From positions 107,961 through 171,960 of the forward strand of contig CAZICZ010000008.1 in assembly GCA_964538025.1 (NCBI GenBank): DNA of 64,000 nt. Direction: 5' to 3'. The position numbers were made by a program, and so were the translations under genes. This document shows, one piece after another, positions 46,922 to 55,414 of the stretch (positions are counted from its first letter, which is position 1; every line of letters starts with the position of its first letter). Under the pieces are notes generated by a model. That model was not told the origin of the DNA, did no database searches, and was given only the letters and a program-made list of their open reading frames with translations. This DNA is from UBA5078 sp964538025. GTDB taxonomy: Bacteria; Pseudomonadota; Gammaproteobacteria; Pseudomonadales; Pseudohongiellaceae.

Positions 46922-47395
46922 TCACTCTTTTGCGTCGTCCGCATCCTGATCGTCGTCAGCGTCGTCAAAGCCATCAAACTCTTCGTCGTCATCGCCTTCG
47001 GCCGCTTCGCGCGCTGCTGCATCTTCTTCCAGCTTGCGCTTCTGCTCGGCACGGGCACGACGCTCACGGCTCTCGCGCTCACCCTTGAGGATCAAGGACT
47101 CTTCGGTGACAGGACCCGTCATCTTCATCACGAGATTGCGGATGATCGCGTCGTTGTAACGGAACAGGGTAGTGATTTCTTCCAGCGCCTCATTGCCACA
47201 CTCGATGTTCATGAGGATGTAATGGGCTTTGTGGATTTTGTTGATCGGGTAAGCCAGCTGGCGGCGGCCCCAGTCTTCCAGACGGTGAATGGCACCACCG
47301 CTGTCTTTGATGATCTGGGTATAGCGCTCTACCATGCCCGGCACTTGGTCGGACTGGTCGGGATGGACCAAAAATACAACTTCATAATGTCTCAT
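46922..47395 (-). CDS. rpsF: 30S ribosomal protein bS6
   Basis: 157 residues. The S6 fold (MRHYEVVFLVHPDQSDQVPG; RLEDWGRRQLAYPINKIHKA; FRYNDAIIRNLVMKM) fills about 1-95. The C-terminal tail is long, charged and ends in an Asp/Glu-rich run (DDDQDADDAKE). E. coli bS6 receives extra glutamates at its C terminus, so an acidic tail is in character. First gene of the operon, preceded by a hairpin over the ribosome-binding site and a good promoter. Confidence 0.97.
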   Translation of the reverse strand: MRHYEVVFLVHPDQSDQVPGMVERYTQIIKDSGGAIHRLEDWGRRQLAYPINKIHKAHYILMNIECGNEALEEITTLFRYNDAIIRNLVMKMTGPVTEESLILKGERESRERRARAEQKRKLEEDAAAREAAEGDDDEEFDGFDDADDDQDADDAKE

Positions 47396-47397
47396 AG

Positions 47398-47420
47398 AGA
47401 CTCCTTACGGGTTGAAGTCT
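47398..47420 (-). promoter_or_regulatory. Leader hairpin sequestering the rpsF ribosome-binding site
   Basis: In the rpsF mRNA, AGACTTC pairs with GGAGTCT (seven pairs, one G-U) around the loop AACCCGTAA. The Shine-Dalgarno GGAG is inside the stem and CCG in the loop. In many bacteria the S6:S18 complex represses this operon by binding a leader element with a conserved CCG. This hairpin is a candidate for that element. Confidence 0.5.
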
Positions 47421-47512
47421 TCTGACAAACAGCGGCTTGAGAGACCACTGCGCAGGAAGACAAGGAGTGAAAGGGAGGCCAAAAGACACTTCCCCGAAAT
47501 TAAAGAGCGGGC

Positions 47513-47541
47513 ATTCTAGAGAACGGCAGGGGAACTTGCAA
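47513..47541 (-). promoter_or_regulatory. Sigma-70 promoter of the rpsF operon
   Basis: On the minus strand: TTGCAA, 17-base spacer, TAGAAT. The downstream discriminator is GC-rich (GCCCGC), as in promoters of the translation apparatus under stringent control. It predicts a leader of about 110 bases. Confidence 0.65.
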
Positions 47542-47548
47542 ATGCTTT

Positions 47549-48307
47549 TTAGGCACGCCGCTGGCGGACGGCCTCGTACAGACACAGCCCCGTGGCCACC
47601 GAAACGTTCAGGCTGGACAGGGCGCCGGCCATCGGAATCGCCATCAGGAAATCGCAGTGTTCACGCGTCAACCGACGCAAGCCTTTGCCTTCAGAGCCCA
47701 TCACAATCGCACTGGGCTGGGTGAAATCGATCTGGTACAGGCTCTGCTGCGCCTCTCCCGCGGCTCCGGCAACCCAGATACCGCGCTTCTGCAGCGCTTC
47801 CAGTGTGCGACTGAGGTTGGTCACGGCCACAAAGGGCACCGTTTCTGCTGCGCCGCAGGCAACCTTGCGCGCCGTCATGTTCAACGGAGCGGAGCGGTCC
47901 TTGGGGACGATCACTGCGTCGACTCCCGCGGCATCGGCGGTACGCAGACAGGCGCCGAGATTGTGCGGGTCTGTCACTTCGTCCAGCACCAGCAACAGTG
48001 GCGGATGATCCAGCCCGTCGAGCAAGGCCTCCAGCGCGCGCTCATCGAGAATCGTGCCACCCAGCCGACACAGCGCGATGACCCCTTGGTGAACCGCTCC
48101 TGTAGGCAGAGAGCGAACCCGCCGTTCCATGTCACGCTTCTCCAGCGCCTGCCAGCGAACACCCGCCTGATCTGCGAGCGTTCTGATCTCCTGCATTCGC
48201 TTGTCATCGCGATCCTGCTGGATCAGCAGTTCCATCACATCGCCCGGGTGTTGTTTCAACAGCTCGCTGACCGTGTGAAGGCCATACACCCACTCTTTCT
48301 CGCTCAC
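47549..48307 (-). CDS. rlmB: 23S rRNA (guanosine2251-2'-O)-methyltransferase RlmB
   Basis: 252 residues. N-terminal substrate-binding domain (EWVYGLHTVSELLKQHPGDV), then a SPOUT knot with LLVLDEVTDPHNLGACLRTA, the SAM loop AIVMGSEGKGLRRLT and IPMAGALSSLNVSVATG, the three class motifs of TrmH-like enzymes. It methylates G2251 in the P loop of 23S rRNA. It lies 40 bases after rnr on the same strand, the usual rnr-rlmB pairing. Confidence 0.97.
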   Translation of the reverse strand: MSEKEWVYGLHTVSELLKQHPGDVMELLIQQDRDDKRMQEIRTLADQAGVRWQALEKRDMERRVRSLPTGAVHQGVIALCRLGGTILDERALEALLDGLDHPPLLLVLDEVTDPHNLGACLRTADAAGVDAVIVPKDRSAPLNMTARKVACGAAETVPFVAVTNLSRTLEALQKRGIWVAGAAGEAQQSLYQIDFTQPSAIVMGSEGKGLRRLTREHCDFLMAIPMAGALSSLNVSVATGLCLYEAVRQRRA

Positions 48308-48347
48308 GTCTTCCTTCTTCCTTTATAGAGTCGCGCCGTCGCCTGCC

Positions 48348-50933
48348 CTAACGTTTCTTCGGGGCACGATGACGGCCAGCCACCTTAATCTCTTTGGGTG
48401 TTCCCTTCTTTGCCGGGGCTGTGACGATGCCGGCCGCCACCTGCTCACGCAGCGATCGGGACTCCGCGCTTGGCGCGCGTCGCTTGCCTTTGTCTTTCGA
48501 GCCAGAGGCCGCCTTCTTTTTCTTGCCGCCAGGCGATGCCACGGATGGCGCACGCGTCGGCTCAAGAGGAATACGCCCCCCTTTGGGTTGACGAGCCCGG
48601 CCACTCTTGCCGTTCTTGCCACCGCCCTCATGCCTGCCGCGCGAAGGGGCACGTCCTTCGGGCACCCGACCCGCACTGTCGAGCATCACCAGATCGATCT
48701 TGCGATCATCGAGATCCACACGCACCACTTTGACCTGCACCACATCGCCCATGTGATACACGGTGCCGCTGCGCTCTCCGCGCAGCTCATGCCGAACCGG
48801 ATCGAACTGGTAGTAATCATTCTTCAGTGCCGTGATATGCACCAAGCCTTCCACGTAAATGTCGCGCAGCTCAACAAACAGGCCAAACGCCGTCACGCTG
48901 CTGACGGTGCCTGTGAATTCATCGCCTACCCGATCCTGCACGTATTCACATTTGAGCCAGTCCACCACGTCGTAGCTCGCCGCGTCGGCCCGGCGCTCTG
49001 TCATCGAACAGGTTTCCCCGAAAGCCTGCATGTCCTTGAGCTCGTACGGGTACATCTCCTTGCGTGACAAAGGTGCCACCCCTGCCACTTTGCGGACATG
49101 CGCTTTCTGCTTGTTGCTGCGGATCAGGTAGCGCAACGCGCGGTGAACCAGAAGATCGGGGTAGCGGCGAATTGGCGAGGTGAAATGGGTATAGGCCGCA
49201 AATCCCAGGCCGAAATGCCCGAGATTTTCCGGCTGATACACAGCCTGCAGCAGGGAACGGATCATGACCGTCTGGATCAGGTGGGCATCAGGCCGGTCCG
49301 CGATCTTCAGCAACACGCGCTGATAATCGCGGGGTTCCGGCTTTGCCGCACGGGTCAGCACCAGCCCAAATTCTTTGAGATAGGCCTTGAGGTTTTCGAG
49401 CTTGTCCATGTTCGGGCCATCGTGAACCCGATAGAGCACCGGCAACGAGGATTCGGCCAGAAATTGTGCGGTGCACACATTCGCTGCCAGCATGCATTCC
49501 TCGATCAGCCGATGCGCACTGTTGCGCACCACGGGCACGATGGAACTGATCTTGCGGGTCTCACCGAACACGATCCGCGTCTCCGTGCTGATGAAATCCA
49601 GCGCGCCGGCGGCCTGCCGTTTCTTGGCCAGCTTGTGGTAAATCTTGTAGAGCGAATCCAGTGCCGGCAGCAGGTCGGCATACTTGCTGCGCAGGCGCTC
49701 CTGCGTTTTAGCCCGCAAGGCGGTCTCCGGCTCCTCGAGAATGTCCGCCACCTCGGTGTAGGTCATGCGTGCATGGGAGTGAATCACGCCCTCATAGAAG
49801 CTGTAATCGAGCACCTTACCCTGCTTGTCCATGGCCATTTCGCAGACCATCACCAGACGATCAACCTGCGGCTTGAGCGAACACAGGCCGTTGGACAGGG
49901 CCTCGGGCAGCATCGGAATCACGTGCCCCGGAAAATAGACGGAGTTGCCGCGGTTCTGCGCCTCTTCATCCAACGCCGAGTGGACGCCGACATAGTGAGA
50001 CACATCGGCGATGGCCACGTACAGACGGCAATTGCCCCCCGGCTCCTGCGCGCAGTACACCGCATCATCAAAGTCCTTGGCATCCTCGCCATCGATGGTG
50101 ACGAAGGGCAAGGCCCGCAGATCCACCCGCGTGGCGGACTCCGCTTCCGGCACCTCGGCGGCAAAGCCTTTCAGTTCTTGCAGCACTTCCTTGGGCCACT
50201 TATAGGGAATGTCGTGGCTGCGAACGGCCACGTCGATTTCCATTCCCGGCTTCATGTGATCCCCTAGAATTTCCACCACCGCGCCGACGGCCTTGCGCCG
50301 CTGGGTCGGGTAGGCCGTGATCTCTGCCACGACAAACTGGCCATCTTTGGCGCCGCGGTTTTCCTTTTCGGGGATCATGATCTCGTGGGCATTGCGGCGA
50401 TTATCGGGCACCACGACCCCAAAGCCCTGCTCCCAGTAATAGCGCCCGACAATCTGTTTGCTGCGCCGCTCCAGCACCTCGACGATCATGCCCTCGCGAC
50501 GACCTCGGCGGTCCACGCCGGACACGCGCGCCAGCACGATGTCGCCATCGAACACTTTCTGCATTTCTGTGGTTGGCAGGACCAGATCGCCGGAGCCATC
50601 CACCGGCACAAAGAAGCCATAGCCATCCTTGTTGCCCTGCACCCGCCCCTTGATCAGCTCCATGCGGTTGACGAGCCCGTATACCCCGCGGCGGTTGCTG
50701 ATCAACTGGCCATCACGGGCCATGGCGATCAGGCGGCGACGCAGCGCCTCCGTCTGCTCATAGGCATCCAGCCCCATGTGCTCGCAGAGCGACTGGTAGC
50801 TGACCGGCTCTCCGGTCTTCTCCATGTAATCGAGGATGTACTCGCGGCTTGGGATGGGATTTTCGTAATTTTCCGCTTCCCGGCTTGCGAAGGGATCAGT
50901 GAGGGAAGAAGGGTCTTTCGGAGTTTTAGCCAT
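48348..50933 (-). CDS. rnr: Ribonuclease R
   Basis: 861 residues. N-terminal helix-turn-helix (REYILDYMEKTGEPVSYQSL), cold-shock domains, RNB catalytic domain with TIDGEDAKDFDDAVYC (metal-binding aspartates) and HFTSPIRRYPDLLVHR, then an S1 domain (EFTGTVSSVTAFGLFVEL). The end is a long Lys/Arg/Gly-rich tail (KKKKAASGSKDKGKRR). It is a processive 3'-5' exoribonuclease that degrades structured RNA and takes part in rRNA quality control. It is the first gene of the rnr-rlmB unit. Confidence 0.98.
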   Translation of the reverse strand: MAKTPKDPSSLTDPFASREAENYENPIPSREYILDYMEKTGEPVSYQSLCEHMGLDAYEQTEALRRRLIAMARDGQLISNRRGVYGLVNRMELIKGRVQGNKDGYGFFVPVDGSGDLVLPTTEMQKVFDGDIVLARVSGVDRRGRREGMIVEVLERRSKQIVGRYYWEQGFGVVVPDNRRNAHEIMIPEKENRGAKDGQFVVAEITAYPTQRRKAVGAVVEILGDHMKPGMEIDVAVRSHDIPYKWPKEVLQELKGFAAEVPEAESATRVDLRALPFVTIDGEDAKDFDDAVYCAQEPGGNCRLYVAIADVSHYVGVHSALDEEAQNRGNSVYFPGHVIPMLPEALSNGLCSLKPQVDRLVMVCEMAMDKQGKVLDYSFYEGVIHSHARMTYTEVADILEEPETALRAKTQERLRSKYADLLPALDSLYKIYHKLAKKRQAAGALDFISTETRIVFGETRKISSIVPVVRNSAHRLIEECMLAANVCTAQFLAESSLPVLYRVHDGPNMDKLENLKAYLKEFGLVLTRAAKPEPRDYQRVLLKIADRPDAHLIQTVMIRSLLQAVYQPENLGHFGLGFAAYTHFTSPIRRYPDLLVHRALRYLIRSNKQKAHVRKVAGVAPLSRKEMYPYELKDMQAFGETCSMTERRADAASYDVVDWLKCEYVQDRVGDEFTGTVSSVTAFGLFVELRDIYVEGLVHITALKNDYYQFDPVRHELRGERSGTVYHMGDVVQVKVVRVDLDDRKIDLVMLDSAGRVPEGRAPSRGRHEGGGKNGKSGRARQPKGGRIPLEPTRAPSVASPGGKKKKAASGSKDKGKRRAPSAESRSLREQVAAGIVTAPAKKGTPKEIKVAGRHRAPKKR

Positions 50934-51014
50934 GGCCTGTCTATGTCAAGGGAATGTGGCCGCCAGTATACACAGGCACCACCCGGTTTACCCCAAACAA
51001 TTGCCGCCGGGCCG

Positions 51015-51043
51015 TTGACAGACGCATTTGCCGGCGATAAAGT
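51015..51043 (+). promoter_or_regulatory. Promoter of tRNA-Leu(CAG)
   Basis: Consensus TTGACA at 51015-51020, a 17-base spacer and TAAAGT at 51038-51043, followed by a GCGCGC discriminator. This is the layout of strong stable-RNA promoters under stringent control. Transcription should begin about 18 bases before the tRNA. Confidence 0.75.
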
Positions 51044-51067
51044 GCGCGCTCTGAAATATCCCCTCCT

Positions 51068-51154
51068 GCCCAGGTGGTGGAATTGGTAGACACGCCAGCT
51101 TCAGGTGCTGGTGACCTTACGGTCGTGGAGGTTCAAGTCCTCTCCTGGGCACCA
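51068..51154 (+). tRNA. tRNA-Leu(CAG)
   Basis: 87 bases including the encoded CCA. Acceptor stem GCCCAGG/CCTGGGC, D loop with AATTGGTAGACA, anticodon stem CCAGC/GCTGG around TTCAGGT with CAG at 51102-51104, and a long variable arm (TGACCTTACGGTCG) typical of class II tRNAs. T arm GGAGGTTCAAGTCCTCT. It decodes CUG, a major leucine codon here. Its last 38 bases are overlapped antisense by the histidine kinase frame. Confidence 0.97.
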
Positions 51155-52718
51155 GAGCACGCAGACTGCTTTCCTGAGCGCCAGACTCAGAGCCGTCGTG
51201 AGAATGCCAGACCTGCTGTCGTAATTTAACAGTGAAATGGAAAGTGGTTCCTTTTTGCGCTTCACTTTCAACCCATATTTTGCCTCCCATCAGCTCAACG
51301 AGTTGTTTGGAAATCATCAGGCCCAAGCCAGAACCGCCGTATTCGCGCGCAATTGATTTATCCCCCTGAGAATAAGGTTTGAAGAGACGCTCTTGTGCCT
51401 GCGCGCTCATCCCAACGCCTTTGTCGATGACGCTGAACTGAAGAGTCTCTATGCCTGAGTTTTCTGTTCGCGGAGTAATGCGCCTGACCAGTACCTGAAC
51501 ATCACTGTTATCAGGACTGAATTTAATCGCGTTGTTCAACAAGTTTGTGAGCACTTGACCTAAACGATGAGGGTCTCCAATCAATGATTGCCTGACCTCG
51601 CCAGGCATATCGAAATTCAGTGCAACATTCTTGTCCATTGCATTGATGCCAACGATACCGACAAGCGTTTGCAACAGCTCTCCAAGGTCGAAATTTATCG
51701 ACTCGAGCTCCAACATGTCCGCCTCAACTTTCGAGATATCCAAAATGTCATTGAGGATGCTGGTAATGATCTTGGACGACAGATGTATTTTCTCGATATA
51801 GGACGCAGCCTCGGCGTTCAATGGTTGCTCGAGGGCAAGGTGGGCTAGCCCTACAATCGAATTCATCGGCGTTCGGATTTCATGACTCATCTTCGCCAAA
51901 AATTCTGACTTGGCGTCATTCGCCGCTTCTGCGGCATTTCTGGCCTGTACAAGCTCTTCATTGCGACGCTCTATCTCCAATGTGCGTTCACCCACGAGAG
52001 ACGAGAGTTTCTCCCCATGAGCCACCAGGTTCCTTTCGTTGTTGCGAAGCTGCTTCAGTACTCTCACCACTTGCCAGAAAAGCGCTGTTGCTACCGCCGC
52101 CCCCAGCAGGGCAATCATTAGCGTCATCACGCGCTGAATTGTGCGAATCCGGACCTGCATTGCCTTGGCAATAGTGTTCTGAAGAACCTCAAGCTGTTCA
52201 TTAATGGCATAGGAATCGTTGAGCAGGGACATCACCGCATCGCTGTCACCGGACTCTGTCCGCGCCCGGATTGGCTCTCCTAAATCCCTAAGTCTGTCTA
52301 TCAATGCATCGCTTTCTTGCCAAAAATCAAGATTGCCATTACCCATCGGCGAGCGCAGAAACAGTCGCGAAAGGAAAACCAGATTTTGTGATTCGTAGCG
52401 CGTTATATTGAATTGCTGAGGTAGCGAAATCGCTTTATCAGAATCGGAGGACTCTGCCTGCAAGATTTCGCGAGCATCTTTGCTAGCACGGTTGAGTTCG
52501 AGATACGCATAGAAGCGATCGAGATCCTGTGCGTCTTTGGTCTGAGCAAAGCGATGAAGATGAAGAACTGCTTCTTTCTGCGCAATCGCGTAAGAGCCTT
52601 CAATAAAAGCGTAAGTCCGAAGCCCTGTCGCCACCGCGGCCTGCAAAAAAAGCAGCACCAGAAGCAGCACAGCAGCCCCCAGAAACGTCGCGAGCATCGT
52701 ATAAAGATTCTTTCTCAT
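51117..52718 (-). CDS. Membrane sensor histidine kinase
   Basis: 533 residues. First membrane helix about 8-30, a helical periplasmic sensor domain about 31-195, second helix about 196-216 (MTLMIALLGAAVATALFWQV), a coiled coil to about 265, then HisKA with FLAKMSHEIRTPMNSIVGLAH (His about 277). ATPase boxes: NLLNNAIKFSP, VIDKGVGMS and GGSGLGLMISKQLVELMGG. No receiver domain. The last 13 codons (LVPRRGLEPPRP) are read from the antisense strand of tRNA-Leu, so the native C terminus has been replaced. Divergent from the regulator at 53054 and probably its partner. AT-rich relative to flanking genes. Confidence 0.9.
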   Translation of the reverse strand: MRKNLYTMLATFLGAAVLLLVLLFLQAAVATGLRTYAFIEGSYAIAQKEAVLHLHRFAQTKDAQDLDRFYAYLELNRASKDAREILQAESSDSDKAISLPQQFNITRYESQNLVFLSRLFLRSPMGNGNLDFWQESDALIDRLRDLGEPIRARTESGDSDAVMSLLNDSYAINEQLEVLQNTIAKAMQVRIRTIQRVMTLMIALLGAAVATALFWQVVRVLKQLRNNERNLVAHGEKLSSLVGERTLEIERRNEELVQARNAAEAANDAKSEFLAKMSHEIRTPMNSIVGLAHLALEQPLNAEAASYIEKIHLSSKIITSILNDILDISKVEADMLELESINFDLGELLQTLVGIVGINAMDKNVALNFDMPGEVRQSLIGDPHRLGQVLTNLLNNAIKFSPDNSDVQVLVRRITPRTENSGIETLQFSVIDKGVGMSAQAQERLFKPYSQGDKSIAREYGGSGLGLMISKQLVELMGGKIWVESEAQKGTTFHFTVKLRQQVWHSHDGSESGAQESSLRALVPRRGLEPPRP

Positions 52719-53053
52719 AGCGGCTGCTGTCTCACAGCATTTCTCTTTATCTCGCTTTGGGCTTCTCTAGCAGGTGGCACCAGACTCACCATTGGCATGC
52801 GGGCTTGTATTTGTCAAAATGACGCACGGGGTCCAGGGTGACTGAGGCCTTCCTGCTCTTTAACAAATCCCTCCGTTATTCGTTACACAGCGTTACTTGG
52901 AAACGCTTTTACTGCTGCTAATCTTATAGATTAAGTCTCCCCTCTATATAACAATGCGTAACAGCCAAAGGGCGGCCAAAACTGATTGAGTGCTGTTCCT
53001 TGTGCGCTACATTCACATTGAAACTCAACAAGATACGTAATAGACGCCATCCT
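52719..53053. other. Divergent regulatory region of the two-component module
   Basis: About 335 AT-rich bases between kinase and regulator. It contains CGTTAT at 52874, CGTTAC at 52881 and again at 52891, and the reverse-complement motif GCGTAAC at 52956-52962. The ten-base spacing of the two CGTTAC copies suits an OmpR-family dimer. A TATATAAC near 52944 could be part of a -10 element. No gene was found. Confidence 0.4.
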
Positions 53054-53758
53054 ATGACAACTACCGCGCTGCTAGTGGACGATGATGAAGTTCTTTTGCG
53101 ATTACTCAAATTTCAGTTGGAAAAAAACAGATTTAAATGTTTTGTCGCAGTTTCTGCCAAAGAGGCGGAACGCCAGTTAAGAAGGGTCCAGCCCGACATA
53201 GTTCTTCTCGATTATGACCTCGGCCCAAGAGAAAAGACGGGACTGGATTTGTGCCGAAGTATTAAAAGCAGCATCACAGTACCGGTCGTTATGATTACAG
53301 GAAACGATAACACCCAAACAATCGTTGCGTGTCTGGATGCCGGTGCAGATCAGTACGTCGTAAAACCGTATGTGCTGACCGAATTACTTGCCAGGATACG
53401 GTCTGTCCTCCGCCTTTATCCAGGCCAGAGCAAGTCGGAAAATCCACTCGGGTTTGTTGTCAAATACAAGGACCTGGCGCTGGACATTTCGACACAAGAA
53501 CTTCACCTGGGAAGCCAGAAGGTGGCGCTATCAGAGAAAGAAACTTCCTTACTGGGTCAGTTGATTGCAAATCCGGAAAAAGTGGTGAGCAAGGAACATT
53601 TGTTCAGCGTAATTTACCAACAGGAATTCGACCCTCTCAGCAGAACGATGGATGTATTGACTGGTCGCGTGAGAGCAAAACTGCGCGTGCTCACAGAGGA
53701 CTACATCGTCAAAACTGTCCGCAATAACGGTTATTTATTTCTTAGGAAGCCCCTATAA
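53054..53758 (+). CDS. OmpR-family response regulator
   Basis: About 234 residues from the ATG at 53054 (MTTTALLVDDDEVLLRLLKF). Receiver domain with the acidic pair DDD, phospho-acceptor Asp in IVLLDYDLGP, Thr/Ser VMITGND and Lys YVVKPY. C-terminal winged helix (LALDISTQELHLG; LSEKETSLLGQL; TMDVLTGRVRAKL; VKTVRNNGYLFL). It should be phosphorylated through the neighbouring kinase/Hpt system and regulate transcription, possibly of its own region. The Hpt gene starts one base after its stop. Target genes unknown. Confidence 0.9.
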   Translation: MTTTALLVDDDEVLLRLLKFQLEKNRFKCFVAVSAKEAERQLRRVQPDIVLLDYDLGPREKTGLDLCRSIKSSITVPVVMITGNDNTQTIVACLDAGADQYVVKPYVLTELLARIRSVLRLYPGQSKSENPLGFVVKYKDLALDISTQELHLGSQKVALSEKETSLLGQLIANPEKVVSKEHLFSVIYQQEFDPLSRTMDVLTGRVRAKLRVLTEDYIVKTVRNNGYLFLRKPL

Positions 53759-53759
53759 A

Positions 53760-54140
53760 ATGAGGAAATTCAAGCTTTTTGAACATCCAATATTCGAGAA
53801 ATCGCATCTCTCGATGACTTATGGGATTGATGACAAAGCCATATTGGGAGATCTTTATTCATCCTATGTCTCAATGCTTAAGGAACTCATGGACGTCATC
53901 TCCCAGTATGCCGGGGGCGGCACTGATGCAGAACTCGAGAGAATAGCGTTTCTTTCACACAAGCTGAAATCAACATCATTTTCGATTGGCGCGACTTCCT
54001 TGGGAAATCTCCTTTCTGATCTGGAAACAGCGGCAAAAGGAAAAAACGAACACCTGGGATATTTGCTGCGTTCGTTTGCGATCGTGTCGAAAGACACCTT
54101 AACAAGCATCGAAGACTATCTTGCCAACGATTTAAATTGA
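53760..54140 (+). CDS. Histidine phosphotransfer (Hpt) domain protein
   Basis: 126 residues, all helical in character. The phospho-accepting motif is LSHKLKSTSFSIGATSLGNL (His about 63), followed by LLSDLETAAKG, the conserved Hpt second helix. It lacks catalytic domains, so it can only relay phosphate. Placed between an OmpR-type and a REC-EAL regulator and close to a kinase without its own receiver, it may distribute signal between the two regulators. Start codon one base after the regulator stop. Confidence 0.85.
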   Translation: MRKFKLFEHPIFEKSHLSMTYGIDDKAILGDLYSSYVSMLKELMDVISQYAGGGTDAELERIAFLSHKLKSTSFSIGATSLGNLLSDLETAAKGKNEHLGYLLRSFAIVSKDTLTSIEDYLANDLN

Positions 54141-54191
54141 TTAGTTGCCATTGAAAAATTGGAACCCCGCTCTATTGTGAAAAGCCAATCT

Positions 54192-55388
54192 ATGAATATT
54201 TTGTTCATCGACGATGACGAAACCAGCAGCAAATTACTCTCGTTCGCCATTACGAAATACAATTCAAACTGCAAAGTCTCCATCGTAAATTCCTTAGACC
54301 TCCTGGATTACTCAACAATCTCTGATTTTGATTTGATCATCCTGGATCTTCTCATGCCCGGCAGCGATGGTATCGACTGCCTGCGCGACTTTTCCGTGAA
54401 GGGAGTAACGTGCCCCATCATTTTGGTCAGCGGTTTACAATGCAAAGTGCTTCAAAGCGCGCAGAACGTTGGCACCAATTACGGCCTGAATATTATCGGA
54501 ATTTTTAGAAAGCCGGTGCCCTTGGACAGCTTCCTGACGCTCATTTCTGAAACCCACAGTAAAGAAAAGAAGACCTTTATAAAGCCCAAACAGGAATTTA
54601 CTTTCACGGCTCAGGACCTTGAAAGTGCGCTGAGGGAAAATCAGTTTGTTCTTTATTTCCAGCCTCAATTGTCTTTTTCAGACATGTCACTGACGGGCTT
54701 CGAAGCACTCATTCGCTGGCAACATCCTGATCACGGACTTCTCGGCCCTGGTTTTTTTCTCCCGCTTGTGGAGTCCAGCGGCATGGCGGAGGAAGTGACG
54801 CTATGGGTAATTCGAAGCGCTCTTGAAGCATTGCAGACGCTGGAACATTCTATCAGTTTTTCAGGAACAATGTCGGTTAACGTCCCTCCCTTGATTCTGA
54901 ATAATTACCAGTTGGCAGACAAGATTATCAACCTTGTTTCCTCCACCCCTGTTCAGCCTCGAAAACTTCAACTGGAGATTACGGAATCGTCTTTGGAAAA
55001 CAATTTTGTTGCCAGCCTTGATGTACAGACTCGGCTTGCGATGAGAGGCTTCCACCTGTCTATCGATGACTTTGGAACTGGGTTTTCCAGCCTTGCCAGG
55101 CTAAGTGACAGTTATTTTGACGAGTTGAAACTGGACCAGTTCTTTATCAAGAAAGCGCTGGTCAGTCAGAAGGACCAGACCATCTTGATTAATATGATCA
55201 ATATGGGGCATCAGATGAGCATGTCGGTGGTGGCCGAGGGAATCGAGGACTTGGAGACGTTCAAGTGGCTGAAGCTTCATGGGTGCGACATTGCACAAGG
55301 CTTTCTGCTTGCACGCCCGATGCCAGTGAATATCTTGGAAGAATGGGTGCGCAATGAGTTACCCACATTGAAAACCCAATTGCAGTGA
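54192..55388 (+). CDS. Response regulator with EAL domain (c-di-GMP phosphodiesterase)
   Basis: About 398 residues from the ATG at 54192; a TTG at 54159 would add 11. Receiver domain about 1-120 (ILFIDDDETSSKLL; LIILDLLMPGSDG). EAL domain about 145-385 with every catalytic motif: FEALIRW, SVNVPP, LQLEITESSL, SIDDFGTGFSS, DELKLDQFF, VVAEGIED and IAQGFLLARPMP. It should hydrolyse c-di-GMP when phosphorylated, lowering the signal that favours biofilm. Last gene of the module; composition is AT-rich like the other three. Confidence 0.9.
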   Translation: MNILFIDDDETSSKLLSFAITKYNSNCKVSIVNSLDLLDYSTISDFDLIILDLLMPGSDGIDCLRDFSVKGVTCPIILVSGLQCKVLQSAQNVGTNYGLNIIGIFRKPVPLDSFLTLISETHSKEKKTFIKPKQEFTFTAQDLESALRENQFVLYFQPQLSFSDMSLTGFEALIRWQHPDHGLLGPGFFLPLVESSGMAEEVTLWVIRSALEALQTLEHSISFSGTMSVNVPPLILNNYQLADKIINLVSSTPVQPRKLQLEITESSLENNFVASLDVQTRLAMRGFHLSIDDFGTGFSSLARLSDSYFDELKLDQFFIKKALVSQKDQTILINMINMGHQMSMSVVAEGIEDLETFKWLKLHGCDIAQGFLLARPMPVNILEEWVRNELPTLKTQLQ

Positions 55389-55414
55389 TGCAAAGGCAAT
55401 CGGCTTCAGAGTAC

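Noticed and set aside
49098..50267. 389-codon rightward frame opposite rnr
   Set aside because: Antisense to the conserved RNB domain; no protein features.
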